Shown: positions 41,004-49,200 of the stretch, in pieces
Layout of the letters: the number at the start of each line of letters is the position of its first letter
How positions within the stretch are numbered: the first letter of the stretch is position 1
Source: Saccharopolyspora shandongensis
GTDB taxonomy: Bacteria > Actinomycetota > Actinomycetes > Mycobacteriales > Pseudonocardiaceae
Direction: 5' to 3'
Length of the DNA: 64,000 bases
Assembly: GCF_900106995.1 (NCBI RefSeq)
Contig: NZ_FNOK01000027.1
Location: forward strand, 57,415-121,414
Program-made: the position numbers and the translations under genes
The notes under the pieces: model-generated
What the model was told of the DNA's origin: nothing
Seen by the model: the letters and a program-made list of their open reading frames with translations, nothing else
Database searches by the model: none

Positions 41004-42665
41004 GTGGGGCATGTCGAGTTGCAGAAAGCGCACTACGTCCTGCCGGACGGCCGGGTGCTGCTCGATGACGTGTCGTTCCGCGTCGGAGACGGCGTCAAGG
41101 CCGCGCTGGTGGGCCCGAACGGTGCCGGGAAGACGACGCTGCTCCGGTTGATCGCGGGCGATCTCGCACCGCACGAGGGCAGCGTGACCCGTTCCGGCGG
41201 GCTCGGGGTGATGCGCCAGTTCATCGGCCACACCCGCGACGACTCGACGGTGCGGGACCTGCTGATCTCGCTGGCCCCGCCCCGGCTGCGCGCCGCGGCG
41301 AAAGCGCTCGACCTGGCCGAGGACCGGCTGATCGAGCACGACGACGATGCCGCGCAGATCGCTTACGCCGAGGCGATTTCCGAGTACACCGATGCCGGCG
41401 GGTACGACGCCGAGGTGCACTGGGACCGGTGCTGCACGGCCGCGATCGGCCGACCGTTCGACCGGATCCGGTACCGGGAGCTGCGCAAGCTCTCGGGCGG
41501 CCAGCAGAAGCGGCTCGCCCTCGAATCGCTGTTGCAAGGGCCGGACGAGGTGCTGTTGCTCGACGAGCCGGACAACTACCTCGACGTGCCCGGCAAGCAG
41601 TGGCTGGAGGAGCAGATCCGGGAGACGCCGAAGTCCGTCCTGTTCGTCACGCACGACCGGGAGCTGCTGCACCGCACCGCCAACCGCATCGTGACGGTGG
41701 AGCTCGGCGTGGCGGGCAACCGCATCTGGGTGCACGGCGGCGGGTTCGCCGGCTACGACGAGGCACGCGAGGAGCGGATGTCCCGGCTGGACGAGCTCCG
41801 TCGGAGGTGGGACGAGGACCGGGCCAAGCTCGTGCGGCTGGTGAACGACCTCAAGCAGAAGGCGAGCTACAACGACGGCATGGCGACGCGCTACCAGGCG
41901 GCGCAGACGCGGCTGCGCAAGTTCGAGGAGGCCGGGCCGCCGGAGGCGGTGCCGCGCGAGCAGCGGGTGCAGGTGCGCTTGCCCGGTGGGCGCACCGGCA
42001 AGCGCGCGGTCGTCTGCGAAGACCTCGCCCTGGACGGGCTCACCAAGCCGTTCAACGCGGAGTTCCGCTACGGCGAGCGGATCGCGGTGCTGGGCGCGAA
42101 CGGGAGCGGGAAGTCGCACTTTCTGCGGCTGCTCGCCCGAGGCGGCAGCGACGACCACGTGTCCGACCTGGACCAGGAGGCGCTGACCCCGGTCCGGCAC
42201 ACCGGCCTCGCGCGCCTGGGCGCGCGGGTGGTGCCCGGGATGTTCGCGCAGACGCACGAACATCCCGAGTTCGCCGGGCGGACGCTGCTGGAGTTGCTCA
42301 TGGGCGGCGGCAAGCGCCGGTCGGGCATGACGCGCGAGGAAGCCAGCCGCGCGTTGGCGCGCTACGACATCGTGCAGGCCGCGCAGCGGCCGTTCGACAC
42401 GCTTTCCGGTGGGCAGCAGGCGAGGTTCCAGATCCTGCTGCTGGAGCTGGAAGGCGCCAACCTGCTGCTGCTCGACGAGCCCACGGACAACCTGGACCTG
42501 GTCTCGGCGGACGCGCTGCAGTCCGGTTTGGACGACTTCGAGGGCACGGTCGTCGCGGTCACCCACGACCGCTGGTTCGCGAGGTCCTTCGACCGCTTCC
42601 TGGTGTTCCGGTCCGACGGGCAGGTCCGCGAGTCACCGCACCCGGTCTGGAACGAGTCCCGCTAG
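41004..42665 (+). CDS. ABC-F family ATPase (possible ribosome-protection protein)
   Basis: A 553-residue soluble protein with two ATPase domains and no membrane segment. Domain 1 has GPNGAGKTT (about 36-44), LSGGQQKR and LLLDEPDNYLD. A charged helical linker runs from about 250 to 310 (EERMSRLDELRRRWDEDRAK). Domain 2 has GANGSGKS near 360, LSGGQQAR and LLLDEPTDNLD. ABC-F proteins bind the ribosome E site, and some displace antibiotics. The GTG start has AAGGAG nine bases upstream. The link to a TetR gene suggests inducible resistance or translation control, but housekeeping ABC-F members look alike, so resistance is unproven. Confidence 0.86.
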   Translation: MGHVELQKAHYVLPDGRVLLDDVSFRVGDGVKAALVGPNGAGKTTLLRLIAGDLAPHEGSVTRSGGLGVMRQFIGHTRDDSTVRDLLISLAPPRLRAAAKALDLAEDRLIEHDDDAAQIAYAEAISEYTDAGGYDAEVHWDRCCTAAIGRPFDRIRYRELRKLSGGQQKRLALESLLQGPDEVLLLDEPDNYLDVPGKQWLEEQIRETPKSVLFVTHDRELLHRTANRIVTVELGVAGNRIWVHGGGFAGYDEAREERMSRLDELRRRWDEDRAKLVRLVNDLKQKASYNDGMATRYQAAQTRLRKFEEAGPPEAVPREQRVQVRLPGGRTGKRAVVCEDLALDGLTKPFNAEFRYGERIAVLGANGSGKSHFLRLLARGGSDDHVSDLDQEALTPVRHTGLARLGARVVPGMFAQTHEHPEFAGRTLLELLMGGGKRRSGMTREEASRALARYDIVQAAQRPFDTLSGGQQARFQILLLELEGANLLLLDEPTDNLDLVSADALQSGLDDFEGTVVAVTHDRWFARSFDRFLVFRSDGQVRESPHPVWNESR

Positions 42666-42779
42666 CGGCAGCCGTCCGGCGGCAAGCTCCCAGCGCCGCC
42701 GAGTTGCATCGGGAACGCGGCGGCGCACCCTGGAGCTGTCCGGACGCACCGCAGACCAGATCGGGGAAGGTGATCGGAC

Positions 42780-43325
42780 ATGGCGAACGAACTGCGCGGC
42801 CGCCGGGTGGCGATCCTCGCTGCGGACGGTGTCGAGCAGGTCGAGCTCGAACAGCCCCGCCAGGCCGTGGAGCAGGCCGGGGCCGAGACGGAGCTGGTTT
42901 CGGTGCACGCCGGTCAGATCCAGGCGATGAACCACGACATCGACCCGGGCGACCGGTTCACGGTGGACCGCGAGATCTCCGATGCGTCGGCCGACGACTA
43001 CGACGCGTTGATCCTGCCCGGCGGCACGATCAACCCGGACAACCTCCGGCGCGACGCGCGTGCGGTGGAGTTCGTCCGGAGCTTCGTGGACTCGGGCAAG
43101 CCGGTCGGGGCGATCTGCCACGGGCCTTGGACGCTCGTGGAGGCGGACGTGGTGCGGGACCGCAAGCTGACCTCGTTCCACAGCATCCGCACCGACATCC
43201 GCAACGCCGGCGGTGAGGTCGTCGACGAGGAAGTGGTGGTCGACCGCGGGCTGGTCACCAGCCGCAGCCCCCGCGATCTGCCCGCGTTCAATGCCAAGAT
43301 CGTCGAGGCGTTCGCCTCGGGCTAG
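42780..43325 (+). CDS. DJ-1/PfpI family protein
   Basis: A 181-residue flavodoxin-like protein of the group containing PfpI, YhbO and general-stress protein 18. The nucleophile is Cys113 with His114 in AICHGPW; the acidic partner is a Glu near residues 19-22 (VEQVELE). LILPGGTINPD precedes the nucleophile elbow. Members act as stress-linked hydrolases, glyoxalases or deglycases; which applies here cannot be read from the sequence. The ATG is preceded by GGGAAGG. It is followed by a strong terminator and converges with the alcohol dehydrogenase. Confidence 0.88.
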   Translation: MANELRGRRVAILAADGVEQVELEQPRQAVEQAGAETELVSVHAGQIQAMNHDIDPGDRFTVDREISDASADDYDALILPGGTINPDNLRRDARAVEFVRSFVDSGKPVGAICHGPWTLVEADVVRDRKLTSFHSIRTDIRNAGGEVVDEEVVVDRGLVTSRSPRDLPAFNAKIVEAFASG

Positions 43326-43365
43326 CCGGGAGCTCCGGGGTGCGGTGGCCCCCCGGAGCTCCCGG
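43326..43365. terminator. bidirectional terminator
   Basis: A perfect 15-bp stem CCGGGAGCTCCGGGG / CCCCGGAGCTCCCGG with a ten-base loop sits between the convergent PfpI and alcohol-dehydrogenase genes. Confidence 0.72.
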
Positions 43366-43373
43366 TCCGCGGA

Positions 43374-44483
43374 TCAGTCGTACACGATCACGCCGCGGAT
43401 GTTCTTGCCGTCGCGCAGGTCCTGGTAGCCCTGGTTGACCTCCTCCAGGCTGTAGCGCGTCGTCACCAGCTCGTCTAGCTTGAGCTTGCCCGCGTCGTAG
43501 AGGCGCAGCAGCCGCACGATGTCGTACTGCGGGTTGGACGAGCCGAACAGCGTGCCCTTGATGGTCTTCTCGTTCAGCGTCAGGTCCGCGCCGGAGACAT
43601 GCACGGTGAGCTTCGCCGGATCGGCGAGCCCTGTGATCACCACGGTGCCGCCCTTGCCGATCGCCGCGGTCGCCTTGGACACCACGGTCTCGTCGACGGT
43701 CCCGACCAGGATCAGCGCGGCGTCCGCGCCCTGGCCCCAGGTCAGCTCGGTGACCTTCGCCTGGGCCTCGTCGGCGTCGGCGAAGGCGTGCGTGGCACCG
43801 AACTTCAGCGCCGTTTGCCGCTTGAACTCGAGCGGATCGACGACGACCACGTACTTGGCGCCCGCTTGCAGCGCGCCCTGCACGGCGTTGATGCCGAGGC
43901 CGCCGATGCCGTAGATGATCACGGTGTCACCGGCCCGGACGTTGCCGGCGTTGACCGCCGTGCCCCACCCGCTGGGCACCCCGCAGCCGACGACGACCGC
44001 GGTCTCCAGGGGCAGCCAGTCGTCCACCTTGACCACCGAGTGCTGCGAGATCGTCGCCCGCTCGGAGAAGGTGCCCAGCATGCACATGGCGCCGAAGTCC
44101 TGGCCCTCGCCGTGGAACCGGAACGTCCCGTCGGGCATGGAGCCGGCCAGGATGGTGGCGCCCATGTCGCACAGGTTCTGCCTGCCGGTCGAGCAGTAGC
44201 GGCAGGTCCCGCAGTTGGGGATGAAGCTGCACACCACGTGGTCGCCGGGCTTGACCTTGGTGACCCCGGGCCCGACCTCCTCGATGATCCCGGCGCCCTC
44301 GTGCCCGCCGACGATCGGGAAGCGCGGCGGCAGGTCGCCGTCGGTGAGGTGCAGGTCCGAGTGGCACAGCCCGGCCGCGGCGTACTTGATCAGGACTTCT
44401 CCCGGGCCCGGGCCGTCCAGGTCCAGTTCGACGATCTCGAACGGCTTGCCCACTTCACGCAGAACTGCTGCCTTGGTCTTCAC
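43374..44483 (-). CDS. NDMA-type NAD-linked zinc alcohol dehydrogenase
   Basis: A 369-residue medium-chain alcohol dehydrogenase close to the actinomycete nicotinoprotein group that uses N,N-dimethylnitrosoaniline as artificial acceptor. Catalytic zinc ligands are Cys in GLCHSDLHL, the His/Glu of GGHEGAG and Cys in VVGCGVPSG. Structural zinc is held by CGTCRYCSTGRQNLC. The nucleotide fold is YGIGGLGINAVQGA. It should oxidise primary alcohols to aldehydes, which the aldehyde dehydrogenase encoded 17 bases upstream would then oxidise. Both lie in one operon behind a 17-bp palindrome, so the activator gene next door probably controls them. Confidence 0.9.
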   Translation of the reverse strand: MKTKAAVLREVGKPFEIVELDLDGPGPGEVLIKYAAAGLCHSDLHLTDGDLPPRFPIVGGHEGAGIIEEVGPGVTKVKPGDHVVCSFIPNCGTCRYCSTGRQNLCDMGATILAGSMPDGTFRFHGEGQDFGAMCMLGTFSERATISQHSVVKVDDWLPLETAVVVGCGVPSGWGTAVNAGNVRAGDTVIIYGIGGLGINAVQGALQAGAKYVVVVDPLEFKRQTALKFGATHAFADADEAQAKVTELTWGQGADAALILVGTVDETVVSKATAAIGKGGTVVITGLADPAKLTVHVSGADLTLNEKTIKGTLFGSSNPQYDIVRLLRLYDAGKLKLDELVTTRYSLEEVNQGYQDLRDGKNIRGVIVYD

Positions 44484-44500
44484 GTGCGGCTACCTCCGAA

Positions 44501-46000
44501 TCACAGGGCGACGTTGACTGCCTTGGTCTGGGTGTAGAGATCGATCGCGTCCGCGCCCAGTTCCCGTCCCCAGCCCGACTGCTTGTAACCGCCGAAGGGA
44601 AGCGCGGTGTCGAAGCCGTTGTACTGGTTGATCCACACCGAACCGGCCTTGAGCTGCTTGGCGACCCGGTGAGCCTTGGAGATGTCGCGGGTCCACACGC
44701 CCGCGGCGAGCCCGTACACGCTGTCGTTGGCGGCCGGCGCCACGCCCTGCTCGGCGTTGAACGGAAGCGCGGCCACCACGGGGCCGAAGATCTCCTCGCG
44801 CACCACGCTGAACTCCGGCTGCACGTCCACCAGCACGGTCGGCTCCACGAAGAATCCGCTTTCGCCCCAACGCTTTCCGCCGGTCAGCGCCCGCGCGCCG
44901 GCCGAGAGGCCCGCTTCGACGTAGCCGGTGACGCGGTCGAACTGCTCCTGGGAGACCAGCGGCCCGAGCTGGGTGGCGGGGTCCAGGCCCGGCCCGATCT
45001 TGACCTGGCTCGCGGCCTCGGCGACCGCGGCGGTGAACTCGTCGAAGATGGCGTCCTCGACGAATAGCCGGGTGCCCGCGACGCAGCACTGCCCGTGGTT
45101 GAACAGCCAGGCGTTCAGCGAGCCGGGCACCGCCGTCTCGAAGTCGGCGTCGGCGAACACCACGTTCGGGCTCTTGCCGCCGAGTTCCAGCGACACCTTC
45201 TTGAGGTTGCCCTGCGCCGCGGCGACGATCTTCTTGCCCACCTCGGTGGATCCGGTGAACGCGACCTTGTCCACGTCGTCGTGCGCGGCGATCGCCGCAC
45301 CGGCGTCGCCGTAGCCGGTGATGATGTTGACCACGCCGGGCGGGAATCCGGCTTCCTGGAAGACCTCGCCGAGCAGCAGCGCGGTCAGCGGCGTCTGCTC
45401 AGCGGGCTTGAGCACCACGGTGTTGCCGGCCGCGAGCGCGGGCGCCAGCTTCCAGGTCGCCATCAGCAGCGGGAAGTTCCACGGGATGATCTGGCCGCAG
45501 ACGCCGACCGGCTCGCGCAGCGTGTAGGCGTGGAACTCGCCGCCGGGCACGAACGGCATCGATACGTTCACCGTGCTGCCGTGGATCTTCGTCGCCCACC
45601 CGGCGTAGTAGCGGAACACGTCGGCCGCCCAGCCGGTGTCCACCGCCTGCGCGATCGCCGCGGACTTGCCGTTGTCGAGCGCTTCGAGCTGGCCGAATTC
45701 CGCGGCCCGCTCGCTGAGGACGTCGCCGACGCGCCAGATCAGCCGCTCGCGCTCGTTGGGCTTCATGCGCGCCCACGGGCCGTCCTCGAACGCGCGACGC
45801 GCGGCGGCGACCGCCCGGTCCACGTCCTCGGCCTGCCCGTGCGCCACCTCTGTCAGCCGCTCGCCGGTCGCCGGGTCGTGCGTGGCGAAGGTGCGGCCCG
45901 ACGCCGCGTCCACCCATTCACCGCCGATCAGCAGTTTCTTCGGACCGGACAGGAAATCCCGGACCGTCGTCAGCACCGGGAACTCATCCACCGCAGTCAC
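44501..46000 (-). CDS. aldehyde dehydrogenase
   Basis: A 499-residue NAD(P)-dependent aldehyde dehydrogenase. The general-base Glu is in LELGGKSPNVVF and the nucleophilic Cys in NHGQCCVAG. The cofactor loop is AFTGSTEVGKKI, with conserved IIPWNFPLLMATWKLAPALA upstream and WINQYNGFDTALPFGGYKQS at the C-terminus. It oxidises aldehydes to acids. It is the first gene of a two-gene operon with the NDMA-type alcohol dehydrogenase. The gene starts 60 bases from the palindrome TGTTCAAGAACTGAACA, and the operon follows the activator gene in the same direction. Confidence 0.92.
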   Translation of the reverse strand: MTAVDEFPVLTTVRDFLSGPKKLLIGGEWVDAASGRTFATHDPATGERLTEVAHGQAEDVDRAVAAARRAFEDGPWARMKPNERERLIWRVGDVLSERAAEFGQLEALDNGKSAAIAQAVDTGWAADVFRYYAGWATKIHGSTVNVSMPFVPGGEFHAYTLREPVGVCGQIIPWNFPLLMATWKLAPALAAGNTVVLKPAEQTPLTALLLGEVFQEAGFPPGVVNIITGYGDAGAAIAAHDDVDKVAFTGSTEVGKKIVAAAQGNLKKVSLELGGKSPNVVFADADFETAVPGSLNAWLFNHGQCCVAGTRLFVEDAIFDEFTAAVAEAASQVKIGPGLDPATQLGPLVSQEQFDRVTGYVEAGLSAGARALTGGKRWGESGFFVEPTVLVDVQPEFSVVREEIFGPVVAALPFNAEQGVAPAANDSVYGLAAGVWTRDISKAHRVAKQLKAGSVWINQYNGFDTALPFGGYKQSGWGRELGADAIDLYTQTKAVNVAL

Positions 46001-46059
46001 CTGGCCTCCTCACGTCGTTGTGACGGGGACCATGTTCGCGGCCGCGTGCGGGCGGTAAC

Positions 46060-46076
46060 TGTTCAAGAACTGAACA
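46060..46076. promoter_or_regulatory. activator-site palindrome upstream of aldehyde dehydrogenase
   Basis: TGTTCAAGAACTGAACA, with six-base perfect arms. A near-identical copy (15 of 17 identical, including flanking AAC and CC) occurs at 51580-51596 upstream of the molybdenum hydroxylase operon. It is the likely site of the Fis-type activator encoded from 46079. Confidence 0.6.
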
Positions 46077-46078
46077 CC

Positions 46079-47755
46079 TCAACGGGACACCCCGAGCGCA
46101 CGCATCCTGCTGTACAGCGTGGTGCGGCTGATGCCCAGGCGCTGCGCCGCCTGCACCTTGTTGCCGCCGGTGTCGCGCAAGGCCTCGGTGATGGCGTCGC
46201 GTTCGGCCCGATCCCGCCTGCTCAGCCTGGCGGTGCGGCCTGCATCGCGATAGCCGGCCGGGAGGTCCGCGACGGTGATGTCACCGGCCGTCCGCCGCTC
46301 GGTGATGCCGCGGAGCACCCCGGCCAGTTCCCGGAGGTTCCCGGGCCACTGCTGGGCGATCAGCGCCTCCAAGGCGCTCGGCGCGATGCGCAGGTCGGCC
46401 CGGAGCTCGGCGAGCATGGTGCGCGCGATCGGCGCGAACTCGTCGGTCCGGTTGCGCAGCGGGGGCAGTTCCACGCGGGACGGGCAGGTCGCCGCGAGGC
46501 TCAGCACCCGCGGCGGCAGCTCGGATCGCGGCGCCGAGGTGAGCACGACGCGCACACCTGGATCGTCCGCGAGCATGCGCGCCAGCCCGGCGCACAGCGC
46601 GTCGGACAGCAGCTCGATTCCTTCGACGACGAGGACTTCCGCGCCCGGTTTCGGCGAGCGGAGGCGCTTGGCCCACTCCTGTTCGCCGACGACGACCACG
46701 TCCGCGGCGTCGAGCACCTGCACGGTCCGCGATGCGGCGATGGCGCGCGCCGCGGAGGTGCGTCCGGAGCCGGGTTCTCCGGCGATGAGCACCGGCCCCG
46801 CTCCCCTGCTCAGCTCGGCTAGCTGCTGGTCCAGCCCGGGACGCCGGTTCTCGGCCACCCGGCCACGCGGCACCGGGAGCCGCGTGCGGGCGCGGGGCGT
46901 CAGCTCGACCAGGAAGCCGTCGGCCGTGCCGGTGATCTTCTCGGCCCGCAGGTGCACGGCCGCACCCGAACCCAGCACCAGGTCGCGGGCGACGGATCCG
47001 GTCACGCCGGAGACGAGGTCGCGCAGCACCGCGTGATCCGGGGGTTCCAGCAGGTCGAGCGCGGCCCGGTTGGTCAGGACGAACTCGCCGCCGATCGCCA
47101 CCACGGCCCGGCACGGGCTGCGGGAGGCGTGCTGGAAGGCCCGCAGCAGGCGCTTCTCCGATAGCCGCGCGCCTTCCCACAGCCGCTGCTCGATGTCTTC
47201 GACGGCGCGCTGCAGCAGCGGCGCGAACAGCGGATTGGCGTCGCGCGTGAGCCCGGTGATGTCCAGGACGCCTTCGATCCGGCGCGTCACCGGATGGCGG
47301 ATCGGGTGGCCGTAGCAGCTGAACGCCTTGAGCGCCTCGACGAAGTGCTCCGCTCCGTGCACCGCGACCCCGCGCATGACCTCGAACGGCGTGCCGAGCG
47401 CGTTGGTGCCCGCGTGTTCCTCGGTGAACTGCGCGCCGGGCACGGCGCTGATCCGGTTCAGCGCGAGCTCGGTGCGCTGGTCGGTGAAGCGGCGGTCCAC
47501 GATCCGGCAGGAGCTGTCGGCGAGCGCGATGCAGAAGGTGGTGTCCAACAGGCGCGTGGCGAGTTCGTCCAGCACCGGTCCGGCGGCGCGCATGAGCCGG
47601 CTGGCGGTGTCGAACTCGGCGATGTGCAAGCCGTCCAGCGCCGACTCCGGGCGGAGCCCGCTCATGCTGGTGCGCCGCCAGGACGAGGCGATCTCGGGAC
47701 GCATCACCTGGTTCCCGCTCGGATTCACCGCTGCCTCCCGGCCCCGCCCGGTCAT
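46079..47755 (-). CDS. GAF/AAA+/Fis activator of the AcoR type, without sigma-54 contact motif
   Basis: A 558-residue regulator. A GAF-type sensor lies at about 60-190 (DTTFCIALADSSCRIVDRRF, EEHAGTNALGTPFEVMRG), a PAS-like segment at about 200-290 and a degenerate AAA+ domain from about 315 (LIAGEPGSGRTSAARA). The C-terminal Fis helix-turn-helix is GGNKVQAAQRLGISRTTLYS. The GAFTGA loop that touches sigma-54 is absent and the domain is shortened, as is usual for actinomycete members that work with ordinary sigma factors. Similar activators control acetoin, propane and acetone oxidation genes. It lies directly upstream of the aldehyde/alcohol dehydrogenase operon. A shared palindrome suggests it also controls the molybdenum hydroxylase operon. 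Confidence 0.86.
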   Translation of the reverse strand: MTGRGREAAVNPSGNQVMRPEIASSWRRTSMSGLRPESALDGLHIAEFDTASRLMRAAGPVLDELATRLLDTTFCIALADSSCRIVDRRFTDQRTELALNRISAVPGAQFTEEHAGTNALGTPFEVMRGVAVHGAEHFVEALKAFSCYGHPIRHPVTRRIEGVLDITGLTRDANPLFAPLLQRAVEDIEQRLWEGARLSEKRLLRAFQHASRSPCRAVVAIGGEFVLTNRAALDLLEPPDHAVLRDLVSGVTGSVARDLVLGSGAAVHLRAEKITGTADGFLVELTPRARTRLPVPRGRVAENRRPGLDQQLAELSRGAGPVLIAGEPGSGRTSAARAIAASRTVQVLDAADVVVVGEQEWAKRLRSPKPGAEVLVVEGIELLSDALCAGLARMLADDPGVRVVLTSAPRSELPPRVLSLAATCPSRVELPPLRNRTDEFAPIARTMLAELRADLRIAPSALEALIAQQWPGNLRELAGVLRGITERRTAGDITVADLPAGYRDAGRTARLSRRDRAERDAITEALRDTGGNKVQAAQRLGISRTTLYSRMRALGVSR

Positions 47756-47875
47756 GCGTCCGGCGCTGCGTTAACGAAAGTTAACGTCGGATTATCTGTG
47801 ACCCCCGCCACCGAAGCAAGCAGCCGTGCGGGTGCAATGCCGCCGAATGCACGCACCGCCAGTAGTACGAGGTGG

Positions 47876-48598
47876 TCAACGGGCCGCGGGCCGGCGGAAC
47901 AACGCGGCCAGCAGGAAGGGGACGCCGAAGTGCGGCGCGTCCGGCGGCTGCTCCACCATGGGCCGCAGCTCGATCTCGGTGTAGTCCGAGAAGATCCAGC
48001 GCAGCGAGTCCGGCTCGAAGGCCATCCCGCCGCCCAGGTCGCCCTGGCGGTAGAACTCCTCGTCGGAGAGCTCCGATCCCATCGCTCCGGCGGCGAAGCA
48101 GGTCAGGCCGAGATGACCGCCGGGGACCAGCACCCGGTCGAGCAGGTCCAGGTAGCCGACCCGGCGGTGCGGCGGCAGGTGGTGCAGGCAGCCGGAGTCG
48201 TAGACCAGGTCGTAGCGACCCAGCCGCAGGTCCGCGGAGAACATGTCGGCGCAGTGGAAGCGCACGTCGACGCCGGCCTCGCGGGCGCGCTCCCGGCCCC
48301 AGGACACGGCCTCCGGCGAGAGGTCGATGGCGTCGACCTCGAAGCCCAGCGACGCGAGGTGCACCGCGTTGCGCCCCGGGCCGCACCCCAGGTCCAGCGC
48401 GCGCCCGGGAGCGAGCACGCCGCGCTCCAGGCAGGACACCAGGTTCTCGTCCGGTTTGGCGGCGAAGAAGGGAATCGGCTTGGCGCGGTTCGAGTAGAAC
48501 CGGTCCCACCAGTCCGGGGTGTTGCGCGCATCCGCCGCGAGCATCCGGTCGAGCATGCGCATTACGTCGTCCATCGTCCGGACGTCCCTCTCCACCAA
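47876..48598 (-). CDS. class I SAM-dependent methyltransferase (TehB/UbiE-like)
   Basis: A 240-residue methyltransferase. ALDLGCGPGRNAVHLASLGF is motif I, VDAIDLSPEAVSWGRERARE the acidic loop, and YDLVYDSGCLHHLPPHRR motif IV with a Cys-His-His cluster. The N-terminal PDWWDRFYSNRAKPIPFF is typical of small-molecule or thiopurine-type methyltransferases. The GTG at 48598 is supported by GGGGAGG six bases upstream; an ATG eight codons later is possible. It lies between the activator gene and the molybdenum hydroxylase genes, but with clear gaps on both sides, so it may be independent. Confidence 0.82.
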   Translation of the reverse strand: MVERDVRTMDDVMRMLDRMLAADARNTPDWWDRFYSNRAKPIPFFAAKPDENLVSCLERGVLAPGRALDLGCGPGRNAVHLASLGFEVDAIDLSPEAVSWGRERAREAGVDVRFHCADMFSADLRLGRYDLVYDSGCLHHLPPHRRVGYLDLLDRVLVPGGHLGLTCFAAGAMGSELSDEEFYRQGDLGGGMAFEPDSLRWIFSDYTEIELRPMVEQPPDAPHFGVPFLLAALFRRPAAR

Positions 48599-48711
48599 CG
48601 ACCTCCCCGATCGCGAAAGTGGTCAACCCGATCGATTTTACCTGCTCCGCAAAGAGATTCGGGGGTTTTCGAACCGCCGGTGGGCGGTCGTGCCGCCCAC
48701 CGGCGGTGCGC

Positions 48712-49191
48712 CTACTCGGTCGCGTCGGCGCCTGCCCTGATGGCCTCCCGGATTCGCTGGTAGGTGCCGCACCGGCAGACGTTGCGGATCTTGTCGAGGT
48801 CTTCGTCGCCGATCTCGCGGCCCTCCTCGCGGACCTTGCGGACCGTGGCGACCGCCGTCATGATCTGGCCCGGCTGGCAGTAGCCGCACTGCGCGACGTC
48901 CCGGTCCAGCCAGGCCTGCTGCATCGGGTGCAGGTCCTTGCCGACGGTCGCCGGCAAGCCCTCGATCGTGGTGATCTCGTCGTCGGGCCCGATCTCGGAG
49001 ATGGGGACGGAGCACGGGTTGAAGGCCTTGCCGTTGATGTGGCAGGTGCAGGCCTGGCAGACCCCGATCCCGCAGCCGTACTTCGGTCCCCGTACGCCGA
49101 GGACGTCGCGCAGCACCCACAGCAGCCGCACCTCGCCGGGAACCTCGACGGTGACCTGTTCGCCGTTGAGCTTGAAAGTGTGCTTTGGCAT
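48712..49191 (-). CDS. molybdenum hydroxylase small subunit, [2Fe-2S] protein
   Basis: A 159-residue electron-transfer subunit of a xanthine-dehydrogenase-family enzyme. The N-terminal plant-type cluster has ligands in KYGCGIGVCQACTCHI; the C-terminal cluster in AQCGYCQPGQIMT and RNVCRCGTYQRI. Short linker helices join them. It is encoded ten bases after the large subunit. The lack of a FAD subunit makes this the two-subunit isoquinoline 1-oxidoreductase-like type, which passes electrons to another acceptor such as a cytochrome. Confidence 0.92.
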   Translation of the reverse strand: MPKHTFKLNGEQVTVEVPGEVRLLWVLRDVLGVRGPKYGCGIGVCQACTCHINGKAFNPCSVPISEIGPDDEITTIEGLPATVGKDLHPMQQAWLDRDVAQCGYCQPGQIMTAVATVRKVREEGREIGDEDLDKIRNVCRCGTYQRIREAIRAGADATE

Positions 49192-49200
49192 GAGGGCTCC

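Noticed and set aside
41004..42665. Naming the ABC-F protein an antibiotic resistance factor
   Set aside because: The sequence alone does not separate resistance from housekeeping ABC-F proteins; no biosynthetic genes are near.
46079..47755. Calling the activator sigma-54 dependent
   Set aside because: No GAFTGA loop is visible, the AAA+ domain is short and degenerate, and the palindromes are not accompanied by GG-N10-GC promoters.
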